Assembly (NCBI GenBank): GCA_031282925.1
Contig: JAITCT010000053.1
Span: 1-10,079 of the forward strand
Reading direction: 5' to 3'
Length of the DNA: 10,079 nucleotides
Source: Dysgonamonadaceae bacterium
GTDB taxonomy: Bacteria > Bacteroidota > Bacteroidia > Bacteroidales > Azobacteroidaceae
Part shown: positions 5,454-10,079 of the stretch, in pieces
Numbering within the stretch: the stretch's first letter is position 1
Layout of the letters: the number at the start of each line of letters is the position of its first letter
Notes under the pieces: generated by a model
Databases searched by the model: none
Told to the model about the DNA's origin: nothing
What the model saw: the letters and a program-made list of their open reading frames with translations, nothing else
Made by a program: the position numbers and the translations under genes

Positions 5454-5487
5454 TTTTACGGGAATTATTAAAAAAATACTACCTTTG
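5454..5487 (+). promoter_or_regulatory. Bacteroidota-type promoter for secDF
   Basis: TACCTTTG at 5480-5487 is an exact TAnnTTTG -7 element. TTTTACG at 5454-5460 lies about 19 bases upstream as an imperfect -33 element. Transcription would start near 5495, giving a leader of roughly 50 bases before the ATG at 5543. The promoter separates secDF from the insertion element. Confidence 0.7.
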
Positions 5488-5542
5488 CGGGCTGAAATTG
5501 AAACAATAAAAACTAATGTCAAAAATAAATTTATAAAATTAC

Positions 5543-8527
5543 ATGCAAAACAAAGGATTTGTAACAGTCTTTGCCGTGCTATTGAGCTTGGTGTGTTTAT
5601 TTTATTTGTCGTTTACATTTGTAACAAATAAATACTATAAAGAAGCGAAAGAATATGCGGCCGCAGGCTATGGAAGCGAGAGTTATTATCTGGACTCATT
5701 ATCTACAGAAAAAGTATGGTTGGGATACACCCTGAAAAAAAGCCGTACGATGGAGTTAAACTTAGGTCTTGACCTGAAAGGCGGGATGAGTGTTATTATG
5801 GAAATCAGCGTGGCTGACATCCTGAAATCATTAGCCAACCATAATCCGGACGCCAATTTCAACCAGGCATTGGCAAACGCCACTGCACGACAGGCTACGA
5901 GCGCCCAGGATTACATTTCGTTATTTACGGAAGAGTATCATAAACTGGACAAAAATGCCCGCTTATCGGCTATTTTCAGTACTTTTGAACTGAAAGACAA
6001 GATTCAGCCGCAAAGTTCGGATGCACAGGTGGAAAGTGTTTTAAGGGCAGAATTGAAAAGTGCAATCGACAACTCATTCAACGTACTTCGTACCCGTATT
6101 GACCGTTTTGGCGTGGTTGCACCCAATATTCAGAAGATGCAAACCGACGGACGCATTTCTATCGAACTTCCGGGTATTAAAGAACCCGAACGGGTGCGGT
6201 CTTTGTTGCAAGGTAGCGCAAACCTCGAATTTTGGGAAACTTACGAAGAAAAAGAAATACATCAGGCCTTGTTGGATGCGAACGCAATTATCAGGGATTC
6301 AATAGCAAACACTCAACCCGAACCAACTGCTGTTGAAGACGTTACCGTTCCTGACGAACATCTGACCGATGCTGCGGAAACAGAAACGCAATTGAATTCT
6401 TTACTTGCCGACAGTGAAGAATTGGAAAGTGCAACAACCGAAAATGCGGACAATACAAATGAAGCGGATTATTTCCAAAAGAATTTCCCGTTATTTTATG
6501 TATTAAATATGAATCCCGATATGACCGAAGGTAGAGGACCTATCGTTGGAACCGTCCGGAAAATAGACATGAATCTGGTTGATAAGTATCTGGGCATGAA
6601 AAGAGTACAGGATGTGCTTCCCCGCCAGTTAAAATTAAGGTGGGGAGTAAGTCCGATTGACGAACAGGAAAGTGTCTATCAATTATATGCCTTGAAAATT
6701 ACCACCCGCAACGGGAGGGCTCCTTTGGAAGGCGACGTTGTAACCGATGCTACGGACGAATTTAGCCAGCATACCAATGCCGCTGAAGTCAGCATGAGAA
6801 TGAACAGCGAAGGCGCTAAAAAATGGGCGCGACTGACCAAAGAAAATATCGGGCGGTGCGTGGCCATTGTTTTGGACGATCAGGTTTATTCCGCTCCGGT
6901 GGTAAACAGCGAAATTCCTAACGGGCAATCGAATATTTCCGGCCATTTCACACAGGAAGAGGCCAAAGACTTGGCAAATGTGTTGAAATCCGGTAAAATG
7001 TCGGCTCCGGCGCATATTGTTCAGGAAGAAGTAGTCGGCCCGTCTCTGGGACAGGAAGCCATCAACAAAGGATTTATATCTTTTATATTTGCACTCATTG
7101 TTTTATTGGCTTACCTGATTGTCGTTTACGGACTTAAACCCGGTCTGATTGCCGACTTCGCTTTGCTGATCAATTTATTCTTTACTTTGGGTTTCTTAGC
7201 CTCTTTCCATGCCGTATTGACGCTTTCGGGTATCGCGGGTATCGTTCTGGCTCTGGCCATTGCGGTGGATGCGAACGTGTTGATTTACGAGCGCATTAAG
7301 GAAGAAATCCGGGGAGGCAAACAGGTGAAAAAGGCTGTTGAAGAAGGTTACAAGAAAGCTTTCTCGGCTATTTTCGACTCTAACCTGACTTCGATTATTA
7401 CCGGTGTGATTCTTTACATTTTCGGTTCCGGTCCTATCCGGGGGTTTGCAACAACTTTGATTTTCGGTATTATCATTTCGTTTTTCACAGCCGTGTTCCT
7501 GACCCGTGTGATTTATTCGTATTTCATGGAAAAAGGAAAATTACTGGATTTGTCTTTCATGACTCCGCTGACAAAGAATTTCCTGGTAAACCCGTCTTAC
7601 AACCTGATGAAAAACAGGAAGTTGATTTATATTGTCAATATAGCGATTCTTGTCGTTTGCGTAGGCGTTTTTGCCGTCAGGGGATTGAATCAGGGAATTG
7701 ACTTTACCGGTGGACGAAACTATGTTGTACTTTTTGATCATCCGGTAAATACCGTAGAAGCGCAGGAGTTGCTTGATCCTCACTTTGAAAACCACACTCC
7801 GAGCGTAATTACTTACGGAAAATCCGAACAGGTGCGCGTTTCGACCAATTACAGGATTACCGAAAATTCGGAAGGCATTGACAAGGAAATAACCGGAAAA
7901 ATGTATGATGCATTGAAGCCTTTGCTGAAAGAGGGAACAAGCTATGATCAATTTATGGCCGATAATGTAAGAAGTTCCCAAACCGTAGGACCGGCTGTCG
8001 CCGAAGATATTAAACAAGGCGCTATTTTTGCCGTTATCTTTGCGGTTATTGCCATTGGGCTTTATATTTTATTGCGGTTCAGGGATGTTTCGTATAGCGT
8101 CGGCTCAATCGTCGCTTTGACGGCCGACGCCCTTTTTGTTATCGGCATATATGCTATTCTTTGGGGATTTGTTCCGTTCTCGCTGGAAGTAGACCAGACA
8201 TTTATCGGCGCTATCCTGACGGTGATCGGTTATTCGATCAACGACAAAGTGGTTATCTTCGACCGTGTGCGCGAATATACCCATCTGTATCCGAGCAGGT
8301 CTAAATATGAACTGTTTAACGGCGCTCTAAACTCTACGCTTGACCGGACATTTAACACGAGTTTCAGTTCTCTCCTTGTTATGATTATTATTTTCATTTT
8401 TGCAGGGGATGCTATCCGTAGTTTCTCGTTCGCCATGCTGCTTGGTATATTTATCGGGACATTGTCGTCGTTGTTTACCGCAGCGCCAATCGCTTACGAA
8501 ATACAAAACAGAAGACTGAAAAAGTGA
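5543..8527 (+). CDS. secDF: Protein translocase subunit SecDF (fused SecD-SecF)
   Basis: The 994-residue inner-membrane protein uses the proton gradient to help pull proteins through SecYEG. SecD covers about residues 1-670: TM1 at 5-27, the LNLGLDLKGGM motif at 72-82, the periplasmic P1 region with RTRIDRFGV (183-191), and a C-terminal membrane block from 510 to 660 containing AIAVDANVLIYERIKEE with Asp576 in the proton path. SecF covers about 690-994: TM near 695-712, IDFTGGRNYVVLF (719-731), and membrane helices from 825 onward with VIGYSINDKVVIFDRVRE (894-911) and NSTLDRTFNTS. The single-chain fusion is normal for Bacteroidota. Residues 250-312 are an acidic, low-complexity periplasmic insertion without visible motifs. 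The ATG at 5543 is preferred because it leads directly into TM1; the ATG at 5516 stops after six codons. The gene has its own promoter. Confidence 0.97.
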   Translation: MQNKGFVTVFAVLLSLVCLFYLSFTFVTNKYYKEAKEYAAAGYGSESYYLDSLSTEKVWLGYTLKKSRTMELNLGLDLKGGMSVIMEISVADILKSLANHNPDANFNQALANATARQATSAQDYISLFTEEYHKLDKNARLSAIFSTFELKDKIQPQSSDAQVESVLRAELKSAIDNSFNVLRTRIDRFGVVAPNIQKMQTDGRISIELPGIKEPERVRSLLQGSANLEFWETYEEKEIHQALLDANAIIRDSIANTQPEPTAVEDVTVPDEHLTDAAETETQLNSLLADSEELESATTENADNTNEADYFQKNFPLFYVLNMNPDMTEGRGPIVGTVRKIDMNLVDKYLGMKRVQDVLPRQLKLRWGVSPIDEQESVYQLYALKITTRNGRAPLEGDVVTDATDEFSQHTNAAEVSMRMNSEGAKKWARLTKENIGRCVAIVLDDQVYSAPVVNSEIPNGQSNISGHFTQEEAKDLANVLKSGKMSAPAHIVQEEVVGPSLGQEAINKGFISFIFALIVLLAYLIVVYGLKPGLIADFALLINLFFTLGFLASFHAVLTLSGIAGIVLALAIAVDANVLIYERIKEEIRGGKQVKKAVEEGYKKAFSAIFDSNLTSIITGVILYIFGSGPIRGFATTLIFGIIISFFTAVFLTRVIYSYFMEKGKLLDLSFMTPLTKNFLVNPSYNLMKNRKLIYIVNIAILVVCVGVFAVRGLNQGIDFTGGRNYVVLFDHPVNTVEAQELLDPHFENHTPSVITYGKSEQVRVSTNYRITENSEGIDKEITGKMYDALKPLLKEGTSYDQFMADNVRSSQTVGPAVAEDIKQGAIFAVIFAVIAIGLYILLRFRDVSYSVGSIVALTADALFVIGIYAILWGFVPFSLEVDQTFIGAILTVIGYSINDKVVIFDRVREYTHLYPSRSKYELFNGALNSTLDRTFNTSFSSLLVMIIIFIFAGDAIRSFSFAMLLGIFIGTLSSLFTAAPIAYEIQNRRLKK

Positions 8528-8531
8528 GTGA

Positions 8532-8598
8532 GTGAAGGGTGAACGGTGAACAAGTGAACGTATTCTTGTATTTCACTGTTCACCGTTCATCTTTCACC
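8532..8598. repeat. Long imperfect hairpin in the secDF-surE spacer
   Basis: TGAACGGTGAACA (8540-8552) pairs perfectly with 8577-8589. GTGAA/TTCAC extends the inner stem across one bulged A, and GTGAAGGG pairs roughly with CTTTCAC on the outside. It fills nearly the whole 81-base gap. The arms are built from repeats of GTGAACG-type units, as in intergenic repeats of many Bacteroidota. No T-tract follows, so surE may be transcribed from the secDF promoter through this stem. Confidence 0.7.
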
Positions 8599-8608
8599 AA
8601 AAACAAAT

Positions 8609-9379
8609 ATGGCAGATTCAAAAAAGCCCCTTATTTTAATAACCAACGACGATGGCGTTTATGCTTTGGGAATTAAGAAATTAATAGAAGCCATAGCGCC
8701 TTTGGGCGAAGCGGTGGTTGTTGCTCCCGACAGCCCGCGTTCAGGGATGTCAAGCGCTATAACATGCGTGAATCCGATTCGGGTTTCTTTGCTGAAAGAG
8801 GAAGAGGATTTGAAAATATACGCTTGCACGGGTACGCCTGTTGATTGCGTTAAAATCGGAATTGACAGGTTGTTGAATCGCAAACCGGATTTACTTGTTT
8901 CGGGTATCAACCACGGCTCGAATGCGGCGGTTTCCGTCGTTTATTCGGGAACGGTGGGCGCTGCTCTTGAAGGTTGCATCATCGGGATTCCTTCTCTTGC
9001 CGTTTCTTTGACCGACCATTCTCCTCATGCCGATTTCAGCGAAGCGGCTAAATTCGGTAAATCCGTAGCGGAAAAAGTGCTTAAAGAAGGACTGCCTAAA
9101 GGAATTTGCCTGAATTTGAACGTTCCGAATATTCCCGAGGTAAGGGGTTTGAAAGTTGTTTCGCAAACAACCGGCCGATGGATAAAAGAGTTTGAGGAAA
9201 TGCAAGACCCGTCCGGCAAAAGCGTTTACTGGCTGATCGGCGAATTTTTTAATGAAGAACCCGATAATGCGAACAGCGACGAATGGGCGCTTACTAACGG
9301 TTATGCCGCCCTTGTTCCTTTACATGTTGACATGACGGCCTATAATTTTATTGAAAAAATCAGGAATTGGGAAAAATAA
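8609..9379 (+). CDS. surE: 5'/3'-nucleotidase SurE
   Basis: The 256-residue product is a full-length SurE, a cytoplasmic metal-dependent phosphatase that removes phosphate from nucleoside 5'- and 3'-monophosphates. The N-terminal motif LILITNDDG places the metal-binding Asp14 and Asp15; Ser45 in DSPRSGMSS and Asn101 in SGINHGSN complete the site, matching D8, D9, S39 and N91 of the E. coli enzyme. TGTPVDCVKIG, VYSGTVGAALEG and GIPSLAVSL are further family signatures. The C-terminal part (LKVVSQTTGRWIKEF, then TNGYAALVPLHVDMTAY) is complete. The start ATG follows a hairpin spacer 81 bases after secDF, and no promoter is obvious between them, so the two may be cotranscribed. Nothing suggests damage. 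Confidence 0.96.
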   Translation: MADSKKPLILITNDDGVYALGIKKLIEAIAPLGEAVVVAPDSPRSGMSSAITCVNPIRVSLLKEEEDLKIYACTGTPVDCVKIGIDRLLNRKPDLLVSGINHGSNAAVSVVYSGTVGAALEGCIIGIPSLAVSLTDHSPHADFSEAAKFGKSVAEKVLKEGLPKGICLNLNVPNIPEVRGLKVVSQTTGRWIKEFEEMQDPSGKSVYWLIGEFFNEEPDNANSDEWALTNGYAALVPLHVDMTAYNFIEKIRNWEK

Positions 9380-9410
9380 TAGCCGGTTTTTAAAATTTTT
9401 TTCTAAAAAG

Positions 9411-9441
9411 TTTGTTTATTTGTTTTATTCCCGTATCTTTG
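9411..9441 (+). promoter_or_regulatory. Perfect Bacteroidota promoter for the RRM protein gene
   Basis: TTTG (9411-9414), exactly 19 bases, then TATCTTTG (9434-9441) match the TTTG-N19-TAnnTTTG consensus completely. Transcription should begin near 9449, after the surE stop. Confidence 0.85.
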
Positions 9442-9448
9442 CAGCCGC

Positions 9449-9580
9449 ATTTGAGTTCTTTATATCAGTTTTATGCCAATTTTTCGAGTTCATTATTCGT
9501 TTTTGTATTGTAATCCTGCATAATCCTCAATTGAATCAGTTATTTTTTATTTTTTATTTTACATTTATTTTTATTCTAAA
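9449..9580 (+). promoter_or_regulatory. Long U-rich 5' leader of the RRM protein gene
   Basis: About 130 bases separate the predicted transcription start from the ATG. The last 40 are almost all T and A (TTATTTTTTATTTTTTATTT and similar), with no Shine-Dalgarno. Because the product is itself an RNA-binding protein, the leader could be a site for self-regulation or for temperature-dependent translation; this is inference. Confidence 0.45.
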
Positions 9581-9883
9581 ATGAACATTTTTATTGCAGG
9601 ATTGAGTTTCAAGGTAAACGATTCCGATTTAGCAAGTATTTTTGAAGAGTATGGAACAGTTTCTTCCGCTAAAGTTATTACTGACCGTCAATCCGGACGT
9701 TCCAAAGGTTATGGATTTGTGGAAATGGATGATGAAGCATCGGAAAAAGCAATTGCCGAACTAAATGGCGCTGAATATGACGGACGTACTATTTCGGTTT
9801 CGGAAGCAAAACCGCGGGAAGAACGCCCGAGAGCGGAATTTAGTGGAAATCGCAGTGGCGGCTACGCTCGAAACAGATATTGA
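9581..9883 (+). CDS. RRM-domain RNA-binding protein
   Basis: The 100-residue protein is a single RNA recognition motif with a short tail. RNP2 is IFIAGL (3-8), and RNP1 is KGYGFVEM (42-49), with Tyr44 and Phe46 as the aromatic RNA-stacking residues. The fold pattern continues through EKAIAELNGAEYDGRTISVSEAKPR. Residues 76-100 are a basic tail with Arg and Gly (REERPRAEFSGNRSGGYARN) that likely adds non-specific RNA contact. Such small RRM proteins are common in Bacteroidota and cyanobacteria, are often abundant, and in some species respond to cold. The gene stands alone: it has its own perfect promoter, a long U-rich leader and an intrinsic terminator 24 bases after the stop. The specific RNA targets are not evident. 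Confidence 0.95.
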   Translation: MNIFIAGLSFKVNDSDLASIFEEYGTVSSAKVITDRQSGRSKGYGFVEMDDEASEKAIAELNGAEYDGRTISVSEAKPREERPRAEFSGNRSGGYARNRY

Positions 9884-9906
9884 TCAGGACGTAGCAAAAG
9901 AATTAA

Positions 9907-9938
9907 CCCTCAATGGAAATGTCCATTGAGGGTTTTTT
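9907..9938 (+). terminator. Intrinsic terminator after the RRM gene
   Basis: CCCTCAATGGA (9907-9917) and TCCATTGAGGG (9922-9932) form a perfect 11-bp stem around an AATG tetraloop, followed by six T (9933-9938). Two A before the stem can pair with the first T, so it may work in both directions. Confidence 0.93.
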
Positions 9939-10016
9939 ATTTAGGAATGCGCCCCCCCAGCCCCAACAGGGGAAGTTTGGGCAACAAGTATGAATGTTTT
10001 ACTACGGATAATCATA

Positions 10017-10079
10017 ATGAAAACCGTCCTTTTATCAACCGCTTATTTGGCGCCGGTGGAATATTATTTGCAGATGATT
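10017..10079 (+). CDS. WbqC-family protein, N-terminal fragment
   Basis: The frame from the ATG at 10017 is open to the window end and gives 21 residues, MKTVLLSTAYLAPVEYYLQM and Ile. The LLSTAYLAPVEYY start is the typical beginning of WbqC-like proteins of Bacteroidota, which are small cytoplasmic proteins of uncertain biochemical role, some encoded in O-antigen or polysaccharide loci. Only the start is visible, so domain completeness cannot be judged. The spacer from the preceding terminator contains a C-run (9951-9957) and no convincing promoter. Confidence 0.65.
   Translation, partial: MKTVLLSTAYLAPVEYYLQMI

Noticed and set aside
5516..5536. Six-codon mini-ORF (ATG to TAA) upstream of secDF, considered as a regulatory arrest peptide
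   Set aside because: It is too short to emerge from the ribosome or to hold an arrest motif; most likely chance in an AT-rich leader.
5434..5631. 65-codon frame overlapping the secDF promoter and start
   Set aside because: It would begin inside the hairpin and run out of frame through the secDF signal-anchor region; no family resemblance.
9941..10016. Promoter for the WbqC-like gene
   Set aside because: A TTTG occurs at 9976-9979, but no TAnnTTTG element lies at the right distance before the ATG at 10017.

Overview
The window looks like a chromosomal segment of a Bacteroidota (Bacteroidales-like) bacterium. Reasons: a fused SecDF translocase, a small single-RRM RNA-binding protein, a probable WbqC-family gene at the right edge, starts with little Shine-Dalgarno signal, and promoters of the Bacteroidota type (TTTG-N19-TAnnTTTG), one of them a perfect match at 9411-9441.

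Positions 1-3800 hold a tightly packed sulfur-handling operon, all on the + strand: the end of a DsrE/DsrF-like protein, a TusA-like persulfide carrier, a JAMM (M67) metallopeptidase that overlaps it by 4 bases, a family 2 encapsulin shell protein with an inserted cyclic-nucleotide-binding-like domain (2B type), and, 9 bases later, a SufS-type cysteine desulfurase with an N-terminal extension that fits an encapsulin cargo. This is the most notable content. It suggests a protein nanocompartment that encloses cysteine desulfurase, encoded together with soluble sulfur-relay proteins that could carry the sulfur onward.

Positions 3801-5440 are a repeat-rich, partly decayed accessory zone. It holds three copies of a palindromic GAGGC...GCCTC element, a small orphan gene of unknown function, a minisatellite of five 23-bp units, a degenerate IS481-like insertion element with near-perfect 29-bp terminal inverted repeats but a frameshifted and internally deleted transposase, and a long perfect hairpin.

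Positions 5441-10079 are housekeeping: secDF with its own promoter, then surE after a hairpin-containing spacer, then a stand-alone RRM protein gene with a perfect promoter, a U-rich leader of about 130 nt and a strong intrinsic terminator, and finally the first 21 codons of a WbqC-like gene. The sulfur operon looks richer in GC than secDF and surE by eye, so it may have a different history, but I have not computed this. No tRNA, rRNA or CRISPR array was seen.
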